From contig NC_135172.1 of assembly GCF_041146795.1 (NCBI RefSeq), positions 12,266,137 to 12,330,136 of the forward strand: 64,000 nt of DNA, written 5' to 3'. Below the pieces are notes generated by a model. That model was not told where the DNA came from. It did not search any database and saw only the letters and a list, made by a program, of their open reading frames with translations. Below are positions 42,904 to 52,854 of the stretch, one piece after another. The number at the start of each line of letters is the position of its first letter. The stretch's first letter is position 1. The translations under genes were made by a program, and so were the position numbers. This stretch comes from Maylandia zebra. Taxonomy: Eukaryota; Chordata; Actinopteri; Cichliformes; Cichlidae.

Positions 42904-43255
42904 GTCTTTTTTTGAAAGTGACGACGCATCGACGCAGATTTTTTTACGTCGACGTATTTTTTGCGTCCACGTAATCGATTACGTCGACGCGTTGTCCCAG
43001 CCCTAGTCTCGTCTCTGCAAAGCATATTGTTCCAGAGGTCTTGTGGTTTGTTTAGATGCAGCTGTGAAAGCCTGAGCCATGCTGCAGACTTTGTTTTAGA
43101 GAGAAGAACTTTAACATGGTAATTGAGGCCTGTAGAGTCTGGGATGTAGCTTTTAGGGTTTTTCGCAGTTTCATTGAGCGTTGCACAATCTGACCTTGAG
43201 GTGAATTAGCTTGGACTGCCACTCTTGGCAAGACGGTTGAATGGTCTTAACAGAT

Positions 43256-43977
43256 CCCTGAATGCTCCAGAAAAAAAAGAAACAAGGCTTAGTACGCATC
43301 ACTGAAACAAAGATCTGATCGACAAGCTGGTACTCTACACATGCAGTTACCAGCATAAGGTATCAGTGTACAGGAAATGATGGAATGGGCACTGCATTGT
43401 GCTTAAGGTCAACTATCTGGCATCATTCAAATAAAACTGGGAGCAATGAGACCCAACAGAGTGTCAATCACAGAAGGCAAGCACAAGCTAGACTGAACAG
43501 CATCTGTCAAGATTGACTTGTGGGTCTGCTTTAGCAACAATCTCTCATATATTATTCCATTAACTAAGACGGTAGTCAATTAATGTTTCTTAGCACAATG
43601 CGTTAAAACGGATAGCTAGCTGGCTCTGACCAGAGACAAGAAATTCATCCCAATAACAAAAAGAGGAAGAGGTTGTGGTTTTGTTAGGCCTGTGCCAGTT
43701 TCATGACTTAAAGCAACAGCTTCCTCAAAGCATACTGTCAATGGGAGGTTACCAGGCAACCAGCTGTCCACTTCACTTACATACCTACCAATTAAGGATG
43801 TTAAGAAACGCTGAAGAAGATGGCTATTAATGATTTAGCAGAACTGAAGAAACCTATAACTAGCAGTTACAATAATCAGTCCATCATTTCTCACTCCAGT
43901 TTCTCAAATGTGAAAACAAGTTGTCTTGTTCTTTATATTTTTTGATTGAAAATGGCTTTGTCAGGCAAAATGACCAG
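43256..43977. other. no recognised gene
   Basis: This is a non-coding stretch between the Tc1 relic and the hairpin. No motif-bearing frame was found. Confidence 0.35.
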
Positions 43978-44022
43978 ACATCGTGCAAATGTAAATGAGT
44001 TGCATTTACATTTGCACGATGT
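43978..44022. repeat. 45-bp hairpin, 20-bp perfect arms
   Basis: ACATCGTGCAAATGTAAATG (43978-43997) and its exact reverse complement (44003-44022) flank a 5-nt loop AGTTG. No surrounding transposon end was identified. Confidence 0.9.
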
Positions 44023-44061
44023 AGATGCAACTCAGTGACAAGTAGTGAGCAAGTAGGTGAT

Positions 44062-44256
44062 TTGAAACAGTAATCCATGCTTTTATTTCATCTCGTTTGG
44101 ATTACTGTAATGCTCTGTATTTTGGAGTTAGTCAGTGTCTTCTCTCTCGTCTGCAGCTGGTCCAAAATGTTGCTGCACGACTTTTAACCAGAACTCATAA
44201 AAGAGAGCACATAACTCCCATCCTCGCCTAACTCCATTGGCTGCGTGTATAATTTA
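44062..44256 (+). pseudogene. L2/CR1-type LINE reverse transcriptase fragment
   Basis: The plus strand reads HAFISSRLDYCNALYFGV, then LQLVQNVAARLLTRTHKREH and ITPILA before a stop. This is the conserved end of the reverse transcriptase domain of fish L2/Rex1-like LINEs. The sequence stops at 44256, where the Tc1/mariner copy has inserted. Confidence 0.7.
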
Positions 44257-45201
44257 CAGAGTGGGTCATTTATATGGATACACCGTAATAACATGGGAAT
44301 GGTTGGTGATATTAAAGTCCTGTTTGTGGCACATTAGTATATGTGAGGGGGCAAACTCCTCAAGATGGGTGGTGACCATGGTGGCCATTTAGAAGTCGGC
44401 CATCTTGGATACAACTTTTGTTTTTTCAATAGGAAGAGGGCCATGTGACACATCAAACTTATTGGTAATGTCAAAGAAAAACAATGGTGTGCTTGGTTTC
44501 AACGTAAATGTATTCTTTCATGAGTTATCTATAAGTGTCTCATTGTTCACAGCCATTGACAGGTCGAAGAGGTCAACACGTGAGGAGCGGTTCGAAATTG
44601 TGTTGATATCTGGTGAACGCAGTAATCGGGTCATTGCAGCAGATTTCAATGCAAGACACCCTACGAGACCACCCATCTCCCATGCTACAGTTAGCAAACT
44701 GTTTGCTAAGTTTTGTGAAACTGGTTCAGTGTTGGATTTGCCAAAATGTGGACACAAAAAAACTGTCACTAATGAGGAAACATCAGTGGCTGTCCTAGCT
44801 TCATTCAGCAAGAGCCCACAGCGTAGCACTTACCGCATGTCACTGGAGAGTGGCATTAGTCGAACATCCCTTCGGCGGATATTAGCTACTCACAAATGGC
44901 ACCCTTACAAACTCCAGCTACTGCAGCATCTCAACGAGGATGACCCAGATCGGCGCACAAAATTTGCAGAATGGGCAAAACAAAAATTGAAACAGGACCC
45001 TCAGTTCACGCAGAAGATTTTGTTCAGTGATGAGGCAAACTTTTATGTGAATGGTGAAGTTAACCAACCAAACCACCGCTATTGGTCTGACACTGACCCA
45101 CATTGGATGGATCCCTCCAAGACTGTTGGAACAACAAAAGTGATGGTTTGGTGTGGTATATGGGGTACAACGATAGTGGGTCCATTCTTCATCAATGGAA
45201 A
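44257..45201 (+). pseudogene. Tc1/mariner-like transposase, copy 2, 5' part
   Basis: The element starts CAGAGTGGGTCATTTATATG right after a TA (44255-44256), the Tc1/mariner target. About 260 bp of terminal sequence precede the frame. The frame (44405-45214) carries the helix-turn-helix region HPTRPPISHATVSKL and the first catalytic Asp (SDEANFYVNGEV). It is cut at 45201 within INGN and continues at 52855. It is better preserved than copy 1. Confidence 0.85.
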
Positions 45202-45963
45202 TGTAACCCAGTGAGTTTACACGGCTCAGTAATGCACAACAACATGTATTGTTAATTGGGATTTATCATTACTCTATTAATCACTGAGTTGAGCTAAAGT
45301 AAATCAATAGTAAAAGATAAATACTATAAATATAAGAATAAAACCCAAAGAGTATATTTACAGTAACACCCCTACTGGTTAGGAAGGAACAAGCCCCGCC
45401 TTCCCCTGCTCTGTACTGTCACCTGCTCAGACACAGAGAGAGACGGAGGCGCAAGAGACCATCGCTGATTTTCACCGCCAAGCTTTTCGCTGGAACATAA
45501 CTATTAACTTGATAAATTGAGCAAATATCCATACCGGAGATCTGCATGGACCTTGGAGAAACGGACCTGATTTATTGTGAACATTTCGGACCTTGAAACC
45601 ATCGCAGTGAGTCAGAAGCTGTTAAGCTAACCTTGAAGCTAAAAAGCTAACAAGAGGTTAACAGGGAATATAATGGCCCAATTTCAATGTTGTATATTTG
45701 CGCGGGAGCGGATGAAGTGGACAAGATCCTCTCTGAGAGTTGAACATTAGAAGTGTGCTGGTGAGTTAAACTGGGACTGGGCGAATCAGGCTAATTGAAA
45801 AGCTAACTAGCCTAATGCTCATAGCTGCAGCTGTAGCTGACCAGGTTTTCACTTTTTTTTTTTTTTTTTTTTTTAAACATTAAACTTTATTAAGAAACAG
45901 TATACAGAACATGTATACAATCAGAACAAAATTAACATATGCCAGGGGGTGTAATACAAAGAA

Positions 45964-48900
45964 TTACAAACATTCAAATAATTTGTAATTACTACAAATA
46001 GTAATAGTTTTCATAGCCTTTTTGTTAAGTGATCCACTAATCAATTTTATGTAACATAAAACATCATTATAGTAATGTTTAAAATTAGGTTTTTTGTTAC
46101 TGTATTTGCATTTGTGAAAATAAAATTTAGCTAAGATAACTAATAAGTTTATTATAAAGTAAACATCTTCTTTTTTTTGCCTTCGAAAGAAACAAAATAC
46201 AACATTTTCCCATTTCACAGTAAAGTCATTATAGAGATGTCCAGCAATGAATCTACTGAAGTCTTTCCAAAATGTTCTAGCGAATGAACAGATCCAGAAG
46301 AGGTGTTGCACAGTCTCAGGATGGCTTCCACAAAATCCACAGTTCACATTTATGTCCCTTTTGAACTTTGTCATGTAATGATTAGCAGGATAAAATTTAT
46401 GCAATATTTTAAATGAGACTTCCTTCACTTTATTCGTTACCAGATACTTGTTAGGAATTGACCATACTCTTTTCCAGTTAATGTCACTGACAAAGGAATT
46501 CCAATAAGAGACCACATGTGGGATAGTTAGAGATTCTGTCTGGAACAAAGCACGAATATTCTTATTACTTTTACTGTGGTTTGTTAGACAGATTCTTCCT
46601 ATGTGTGAATCTAAAGGGTTGGGGAGAGAAACAGATGATATGCAAGGTTGAATACCTTTAAAAAGCATTATAATACCCGTAGGTATTGCATCAAATAATA
46701 TGGCATATTCTTTGGGTGTGGCTGGAAATTTATAGGTGTTTAAGAATTCTGAGTAGGACATGAGCTGCCCATTAGGATTAAACAGCTGATTCACTAAAAC
46801 AATCCGTTTCTCAACCCACCTAGAAAAAAATAATGATTTATTTTTATACACTATGTTCCTATTATTCCAAATTGAATACGTATGGGGTGTAAAGTTGTGT
46901 TTATATATAAGGGACCAAGCTAATAGAACTTGTTTATGAAACATCGAGAGCTTTTCTGGAAGCTTATCTATATTATAATCACAACCTAAGATAAAACTTA
47001 GACCACCAAACTTAGAGAAAATGTAGTGAGGAATAAAATTCCAAATGGATACCGGATTTTTAAGAAAATGTTTAGCCCAATTAATCTTAAATGTATTGTT
47101 TAGAGTAGTAAAATCCAAAACATTGAGACCACCGTGTTCATAGTCATTCATCAATACACTTTTTCTGATGTAATGTGTCCGGTTTTTCCAAAGGAAGTTT
47201 AAGAGCATTCGGTCGATATCCTTACAAGTTTTGCCGTCCACATGCAGAGAAATTGCTGCATAAGTCAGTCGAGACAGACCTTCTGCTTTTGAGAGCAATA
47301 CCCTTCCTCTTAAACTTAAATCTCTCTGCAACCATTGATTTAAATTGGTTTGAGATTTTTTAATAATTGGGGGAAAATTTAGTAAAATTCTGTCTTTTGT
47401 ATCTTTGCAGATAATCAGACCTAAATATGTTGCTTCATTTTTAACTGTTATATTACAAATACTCTGAACATTACACTCTTTGACAGGTAATAACTGACAT
47501 TTATTTAAGTTTAGGACCAATCCAGACCCTTTTGAGAAATCCTCTATTACACTTAAAGCAATTGGCACTTGGCTAGCATTTTTAAGAAAAATTGTGGTAT
47601 CATCTGCCAATTGACTGATGACAATCTCTCTGTCTGCTATGTTTATACCCTTCACAGGGCTATTCGAAATATGAGAGGCAAGAATTTGGGTGCAAAGTAA
47701 AAAAAGATAAGGGCTAATCGGGCAACCTTGGCGTACACCTCGATTAAGACTAAAACGAGAAGTGGTGCCATTTTTCATTCTAATAGAACTATTAGCATTG
47801 GAATACAGAGTTTTGATAGCTCTGCAGAAGATATCACCAAAACCAAATTTCTGAAGTGTAAGAAATATAAATTCATGCTCAATTGAGTCAAAGGCTTTAT
47901 AGAAGTCCAGGAGAAGGATAAATGAGTCATCAGATATTAATGCTGAGTAGTCCAGAATATCCAAGACGAGTCTAATAAGTCCCTGAGTAAGGCTGGGAGG
48001 AAGAGTGCCCCTTTCAATACTTTCATTATAAACCTGCAACAAAAAGGGTGCAAGCTGACAAGAAAATGATTTATAGAATTCAGCCACCAGCCCATCTGTG
48101 CCCGGAGATTTGTTGTTTTTAAGAAATTCAATAGATGTCAATATCTCTTTTTCAGTAATTGGACTGTCACAAAAAAGCCTATCAGCACTTTTAATCATTT
48201 TAACATTGTTTACAGAGTCAATAAATTGGGTAGCGACCTTTGCGTTATAATTGGATCCATACAACTTTGAGTAGAAATTACAACAAAATTGAGAGATAAT
48301 TTTTGCATCATCACTGACCGTACCATTTATATTCAATTTATGAATAGTATTGGTTTTAGATCTATGTTTTTCTAAGCGGAAAAAATAAGCAGAATTCTGC
48401 TCTCCCTCCTCTATCCACCTTTTTCTTGAACGAACGAAAGCTCCTTCAGCTTTCTGGCGGTAAATCTCATCCAGTTTAGATTGAAAGGACCTAAGATGTA
48501 ATCTATCCTCTTCCGAGACCTCGTCTGGTGGGAGTTGATATATTGCGGAAATTTGAACAATTAGATTTTCTTCTTCTGCTGCCCTTGACTTAGCTATTTT
48601 TGCCCCATACTGTCTCAACATTTTACTTGTCTCAAATTTAAAAATTTCCCAGTTTGTGCTATAGGAATTCTCAATATTAGCCTTGTGTATAAAGTGTTTT
48701 AACAGTCGTGTAATTTCAGATTTTACAATTGTATGGCTCAGAAGCGAGCTATTTAATTTCCAATAGGAGGATCTATTAATTGCAATAGTAGGAAAGAGTT
48801 GCAGATTAATATATATTGCTCTATGATCCGTAAGTGGAGTTGTAAGGATATTGACCGTAACACTGTCCTTTGATAGACTACTTGATATTAACCAGAAATC

Positions 48901-49515
48901 AATACGTGATTTCCTTGAACCAGAACGGTTACTCCAGGTAAAAGATATATCATCAGGAAATTTGTCTCTCCAAATATCAGTTACATTAAATTTATCCATA
49001 AATGTTTCCAATCTCAAATTATTCCTAAAATGTTGTGCTGGTGGCCATCTGTCTATAGTGTCATTTAGTGAAACATTAAAATCTCCTCCAATTATTAAGT
49101 TTGAACTGGGATATTTAGAGAGCCAAAAACTAATCCTTGTATCTAAAGAGTCAATTAAATTATCATTTTCAGGTTTGGTATTATAGCCATATAAATTGAC
49201 AATTATGAAAATGGAGTGATTGTATTCTACTATCAGACAAATATAATGACCCAAAGAGTCACAATCTGAATGTAGAACAATACCTTCGAAGCTACCTTTG
49301 AGAGTTGTGACCCCAGCTGACCTCTCTGTGCCATGCGAATACCAAACATCGTTACCCCACTGAGACTTCCAGAAGTTCACATCAGCAGATACAGAATGGC
49401 TTTCTTGGAAAAAACAAAAATGACTTTTATATTTCTTAGCAAACAAAAATAAGGCTTTACGTTTACAGATCTGTCTCAACCCCCTGGCATTTAGGGAAAC
49501 AATAGAAAATGACAA
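45964..49515 (-). CDS. LINE ORF2 protein, 1183 aa, with reverse-transcriptase deletion
   Basis: Residues 1-230 form an APE-type endonuclease with FFQES, IIGGDFNVSLND, RIDFWLISS and TDHRAI motifs. The reverse transcriptase follows (about 460-720): SPGTDGLVAEFYK, LLDFYKAFDSIEHEF (catalytic Asp), NRGVRQGCPISPYLF and QLADDTTIFL (catalytic DD). A C-terminal zinc knuckle-like motif CGFCGSHPETVQHLFWIC is present. After PPSLTQGLI the frame jumps directly to RLVLDILDY. Copy A shows that a segment including NRHISNN belongs there, so RT motifs 1-2 are lost in frame. Endonuclease and frame are intact, but reverse transcription is probably impaired. The start lies about 300 bp after the ORF1 stop. Confidence 0.85.
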   Translation of the reverse strand: MSFSIVSLNARGLRQICKRKALFLFAKKYKSHFCFFQESHSVSADVNFWKSQWGNDVWYSHGTERSAGVTTLKGSFEGIVLHSDCDSLGHYICLIVEYNHSIFIIVNLYGYNTKPENDNLIDSLDTRISFWLSKYPSSNLIIGGDFNVSLNDTIDRWPPAQHFRNNLRLETFMDKFNVTDIWRDKFPDDISFTWSNRSGSRKSRIDFWLISSSLSKDSVTVNILTTPLTDHRAIYINLQLFPTIAINRSSYWKLNSSLLSHTIVKSEITRLLKHFIHKANIENSYSTNWEIFKFETSKMLRQYGAKIAKSRAAEEENLIVQISAIYQLPPDEVSEEDRLHLRSFQSKLDEIYRQKAEGAFVRSRKRWIEEGEQNSAYFFRLEKHRSKTNTIHKLNINGTVSDDAKIISQFCCNFYSKLYGSNYNAKVATQFIDSVNNVKMIKSADRLFCDSPITEKEILTSIEFLKNNKSPGTDGLVAEFYKSFSCQLAPFLLQVYNESIERGTLPPSLTQGLIRLVLDILDYSALISDDSFILLLDFYKAFDSIEHEFIFLTLQKFGFGDIFCRAIKTLYSNANSSIRMKNGTTSRFSLNRGVRQGCPISPYLFLLCTQILASHISNSPVKGINIADREIVISQLADDTTIFLKNASQVPIALSVIEDFSKGSGLVLNLNKCQLLPVKECNVQSICNITVKNEATYLGLIICKDTKDRILLNFPPIIKKSQTNLNQWLQRDLSLRGRVLLSKAEGLSRLTYAAISLHVDGKTCKDIDRMLLNFLWKNRTHYIRKSVLMNDYEHGGLNVLDFTTLNNTFKINWAKHFLKNPVSIWNFIPHYIFSKFGGLSFILGCDYNIDKLPEKLSMFHKQVLLAWSLIYKHNFTPHTYSIWNNRNIVYKNKSLFFSRWVEKRIVLVNQLFNPNGQLMSYSEFLNTYKFPATPKEYAILFDAIPTGIIMLFKGIQPCISSVSLPNPLDSHIGRICLTNHSKSNKNIRALFQTESLTIPHVVSYWNSFVSDINWKRVWSIPNKYLVTNKVKEVSFKILHKFYPANHYMTKFKRDINVNCGFCGSHPETVQHLFWICSFARTFWKDFSRFIAGHLYNDFTVKWENVVFCFFRRQKKEDVYFIINLLVILAKFYFHKCKYSNKKPNFKHYYNDVLCYIKLISGSLNKKAMKTITICSNYKLFECL

Positions 49516-49819
49516 TTAAGAAAACAAAAAATAAACAGCTAGAAATTTAAAGAACCAATATTGTGTGCTTAACAAAAAATAAACCTCACTAAGGGACCGA
49601 GCATTGCAAGGATGAAAATAACTCGGCAGAAATACACGAAATATTTTTTAGGATACAACTCTGGTGCTGAAACTTAAAGTGTCCTCACACTATAAATGAG
49701 GCATAGACTTAATGATCCAAAACGCCAGAAGGATCAATGAAAAACAGCCAACCAAGTCCAAGCAACTGTGCAACATTGTAGGGTCTTTTCCATTCCTTAG
49801 CTTCCCCCATATTCACCTC

Positions 49820-50692
49820 TCATTCTGAAGACGGGAAAACTTCTGTCCCATTAACAAAACCCCGGCATCCAACGTAATAGGCCTTTTTATTTTCTCTGCG
49901 AGCCTTCTCGATAATGGGCCACAACTTGCTCCGGCGCTCCCTCTCTTCTCTGGAAAGGTCCTCAGCAAACTTCAAGTCCCGGTTTTCCTTTAAGAATGGA
50001 GATGTCTTAGCTGCTTTCCACAGGCTATCTCTGGTTCTGCGGGAGATGAACTGGATGATAATAGGTCTGGGACTGGTGTTGTTTGGGCGTTTGGAGCCGA
50101 CCCGATGTACGGTGTCAATGGTGTCATAAAGTTGGTTTTTACATTCAGGCAACGTAGCCTGACAAATCTCAACAGCAACCTTCCATGTATCCTCCTGTTG
50201 TTCTTCTTTGACACCAAACAGCCTGAGGTTCCACCGTCTGGAATATCGCTCGAGATCTGTGATTCTTTGCTGGTTTTTATCCATACGCTCTTCCTCTTTG
50301 GAGATTTTCTGCTCCAATGTGCCCACTCTGCATTTGACATCTTTTATCTCTTCGCATGCAAAGTCCACAGTTTTTCTGATCCCGTCAATCTGTAGTGCAA
50401 GGTTATCCATTCTTTCGTTTATTAGTTTTGATAGAGTTTCAACAATATCCACGCTATCTCCCTTTGAATGCATCGCTTTCTTTGGCGCCGGAGACTGGCT
50501 GGGTGAGACGGGTAGAGGTGGAAACTCGTCCATTACGTCCTCAGTTATTGGGAGAGGTAGTGAAAGAGCCGTATAGTCATGGCAGTTGTCAAGCAGTGGG
50601 TTCACTGACCCGGTTGTTTGGCTAGCATTAGCCTTTAGCAGTAGCTTCGTCTTGGAGCTAGACGAGGGTCTTTTATTGTCACGCTGTGACAT
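49820..50692 (-). CDS. LINE ORF1 protein, 290 aa
   Basis: This is an RNA-binding chaperone of the L1 ORF1p (transposase_22) type. Residues 1-75 are polar and Ser-rich. About 80-145 form a coiled coil (ISKEEERMDKNQQRITDLER) for trimerisation. About 150-240 hold an RRM-like fold (WNLRLFGVKEE) followed by a C-terminal domain (PRPIIIQFISRRTRDSLWKA). Length is near the usual 290-340 aa. The ATG at 50692-50690 lies about 160 bp inside the element. It would act with ORF2p in a cytoplasmic ribonucleoprotein. Confidence 0.85.
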   Translation of the reverse strand: MSQRDNKRPSSSSKTKLLLKANASQTTGSVNPLLDNCHDYTALSLPLPITEDVMDEFPPLPVSPSQSPAPKKAMHSKGDSVDIVETLSKLINERMDNLALQIDGIRKTVDFACEEIKDVKCRVGTLEQKISKEEERMDKNQQRITDLERYSRRWNLRLFGVKEEQQEDTWKVAVEICQATLPECKNQLYDTIDTVHRVGSKRPNNTSPRPIIIQFISRRTRDSLWKAAKTSPFLKENRDLKFAEDLSREERERRSKLWPIIEKARRENKKAYYVGCRGFVNGTEVFPSSE

Positions 50693-50892
50693 TTTATCTC
50701 TTAATTGATCAAAATCAGTCCTTTTCTGGCTTAAATACCGTAAAAGCTTCTAAGGTCTGAGTTGACACAGTGTTGCTACCGTATTATAAGGTTACATTTG
50801 CTAAGCTCGGCAGTAAGCGTGTACTTACTCGGCCATCTTGGAACGCCCCCCCGACCAGGTTTTCACTGTGGGAGAACACACGGGGTGTCACT

Positions 50893-51760
50893 GTCACTAC
50901 CCGATCCGTACCGGAAACCCGATCGGTACCCCGCATGCGCGAAAGGTTTCTACTTCCGGTCATAGCGTTTTACGATAGTTAAAGGTCAGAGTATCTGTTA
51001 AGATGTTAAGAATAACAAGTATATCTTAAAATGTTTGCAATAATGAAGCATTTCAGTACAATGTAGACAAAAACGAAAAATAAAAAGATAGTTACGGATC
51101 AGGACTCCCCGATCCTTACTGCGCATGTGTAAAGTCTGACCGTACAAATCGAGTCTACCCGATCCGTACCGCGCATGTGCAGATGTTTTCTTCTTCTTCT
51201 GTTCGTTTAATGGCAGTGTACTCCCCAGTGTACGAGGATACCGTCACCTGCTGACCGAGCGAATAAACCCTATTATAAACTGAATTAGCGTCATTATAAA
51301 CGTGTGTTAAATTTGATTTAGCGATAGTCGAGTGTGTTTATGCTTGTCTGTGAGGAGAGGATTGTTGGAATAGTGATGATTATGATGTGCGCTATCACTG
51401 TCAATTGTCAGTAAACACTTCATCTGGCTGCTGAATCTACACGTGAGATATTACAAAGTCTGCATTATTAACTCTGTAATTAGGCGCCATTCTCCTTATT
51501 TTACAGTGCTGTTGCTCAATCGGGGGACACTCTCTGTTGAGGAGAAAAGCATGAATTTCTTTGTATACCGATTATTCATTGTTTAAATGTCCCGGGAAGT
51601 CGAAAAGGAGGCAGAGCTGTTGAGAAATGCTAGGAGCTAACTGGGCGCTAACCGTATCATTCAAATATATTGGATGTCGCAATGTTGGCAGAGAGGAAGT
51701 GACGTAAGATTCGCGCATGCGGGGTACCGATCGGGTTTCCGGTACGGATCGGGTAGTGAC
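50893..51760. mobile_element. 868-bp element with perfect ~50-bp terminal inverted repeats
   Basis: The ends GTCACTACCCGATCCGTACC (left, 50893) and its reverse complement (right, to 51760) match without error for about 50 bp, up to CGCATGCGCGA. ACGGGGT occurs on both sides (50880-50886 and 51761-51767), separated from the left tip by an extra GTCACT. The CCGATCC...GCGCATG word pair recurs inside (about 51105-51140 and 51150-51180). It has no coding capacity. The superfamily is not assigned. Confidence 0.8.
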
Positions 51761-52854
51761 ACGGGGTTTCTCACGGAGTTCAGCCATTTTGAGCACTCAG
51801 CTTGTGTGCTGATGATGTTCTAGTATTACTTGTTGAATATTAAATGCACTAAAATTAGATGATGGAATAAGTTAATGTTGATCTTAAAGGTCATGAATCT
51901 ACTTTATTTTGTTACATTTGATGCTCGAGCGGCACTGGATAGATGTCTGTGTGTATTCTTACTGTGCTGATACGTTACCACATACTGTAAAACTACAGCC
52001 TGTGGGTTTTTGTATATTCTTTTCATAATTTTATTCTGTACATTGAGTGTAAATAATATATTGCTTCATTGCTATGCAGTGTAAAGCAATGCTCCTTTAA
52101 TTCAGTTAAAGGGCAATACTGTAAAAAAAATCTACCATAGTTTATGGTTTATTTCTGATTTCTGATAGAAATGTGCACATTGATGATAGAATAAGCTGAT
52201 TGTGACTTAAAGATTGCATTCATGATTAAGATGCACTGTATAGACTATAGTTAGAAATTAGAATTAATGTTTTGTGCTTGTTTTGTTATAGCACTTACAT
52301 TATTTACACATGGCCATGTATATCATTAGAGTGTGAACTGAATTAGTAATAGTCCTGTTGTTTACAGGCTAGGTTTTTTTATGGGATCGTGAGACCTGGA
52401 TCTCTTCCTGACGAGGAAGATGGCGAACCTTTCCCTTTGAACCGAACCACAGCCATTCTGAGTTGGCCCAGAAGGGCAGGTTGCTCTTCTCTCATGAACA
52501 ATTGCAACAGTGCGGTAGGACGAAATCGCACCAATCACAAACTTTTGACCTATTGGATTTGACTTGACTGAACACTGACTATTAAGCCGGCAAGACTGAC
52601 ATATCTGAGCTGAGATAGGATTCTGACTGTTATTATTATTGCTGTCACTGTATTTTATTTTATGTTTTCATTCCTGTTCATGAAATGCTGTTAAATTGTT
52701 GCTAAATAGTTTAATACAATTCATAGCAACTTTACCTGTGGCTCCAGTCATTCTTCTCCACGCAACTCACTTTATCCCTCCTACGAATCTAGCTATTGGC
52801 CCATTCTCTCCATCTTACTTTAATTTCCCCTACCCTATCCTGTACTTGGCTACA
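51761..52854. other. remainder of the TGT...ACA insertion, no gene
   Basis: This is AT-rich sequence between the inverted-repeat element and the mariner continuation. AGGAAGATGGCGAACC and TGAGTTGGCCCAGAAGG near 52420-52480 look like ordinary non-coding sequence. No motif-bearing frame was found. Confidence 0.4.

Larger units (their letters stand above)
41021..43005 (-). mobile_element. hAT-type transposon, 1985 bp, 8-bp TSD
   Basis: Termini TAGGGCTGGGCAAAACG and CGTTGTCCCAGCCCTA are inverted. The exact duplication GTCTCGTC lies at 41013-41020 and 43006-43013. Subterminal regions contain CGATTAAT/CGATTAC words. It holds an N-terminal BED finger (42903-42680) and one further transposase segment (41929-41519) on the minus strand. 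The catalytic C-terminal part is missing, so it is a deletion derivative. Confidence 0.9.
40475..43255 (-). pseudogene. Tc1-like transposase relic split by a hAT element
   Basis: On the minus strand the two halves (43255-43014 and 41020-40475) read as a Tc1 transposase. The second half has MFGYNAQHHIWKKANTVY near the first catalytic Asp, then GGGVMIWVYF, and further on a degenerate NQSPDLKLIEMLWRDL region with the third catalytic site. Frameshifts and stops are frequent. The interruption at 41020/43014 carries the 8-bp duplication of the inserted element, so this copy is older. Confidence 0.65.
45854..50852 (-). mobile_element. nearly complete Tx1/L1-type LINE, copy B, 5.0 kb
   Basis: The element lies on the minus strand with a T21-T22 run at 45853-45874 (its poly-A) and a 5' end beginning GGGGGGCGTTCCAAGATGG. 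The exact 15-bp duplication GACCAGGTTTTCACT lies at 45839-45853 and 50853-50867. It encodes ORF1 (49820-50692) and ORF2 (45964-49515). Target-primed insertion is thus fully documented. The undamaged duplication and long open frames suggest a young copy, although ORF2 has an internal deletion. Confidence 0.95.
45202..52854. mobile_element. TGT...ACA-ended insertion of unknown class
   Basis: The segment starts TGTAACCCAGTGAG and ends TACTTGGCTACA. It interrupts the mariner transposase and is flanked by GAAA on both sides (45198-45201 and 52855-52858). Without its own inserts (LINE 45854-50852 and repeat element 50893-51760) it is about 1.8 kb. The tips TGTAACCCAGT and TGTAGCCAAGT are imperfect inverted repeats. 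No LTR pair or coding motif was found. The first 650 bp look like a transcribed leader (CAGACACAGAGAGAGACGG), but this is unproven. Confidence 0.6.

Noticed and set aside
44405-45214. Intact transposase gene of 269 aa
   Set aside because: The frame ends a few codons into an insertion. The second and third catalytic residues lie 7.7 kb away and are frame-shifted.
50762-50982. Small plus-strand ORFs at the LINE edge and the inverted-repeat element
   Set aside because: They cross the LINE 5' end, the target duplication and the TIR, so they cannot be one gene.
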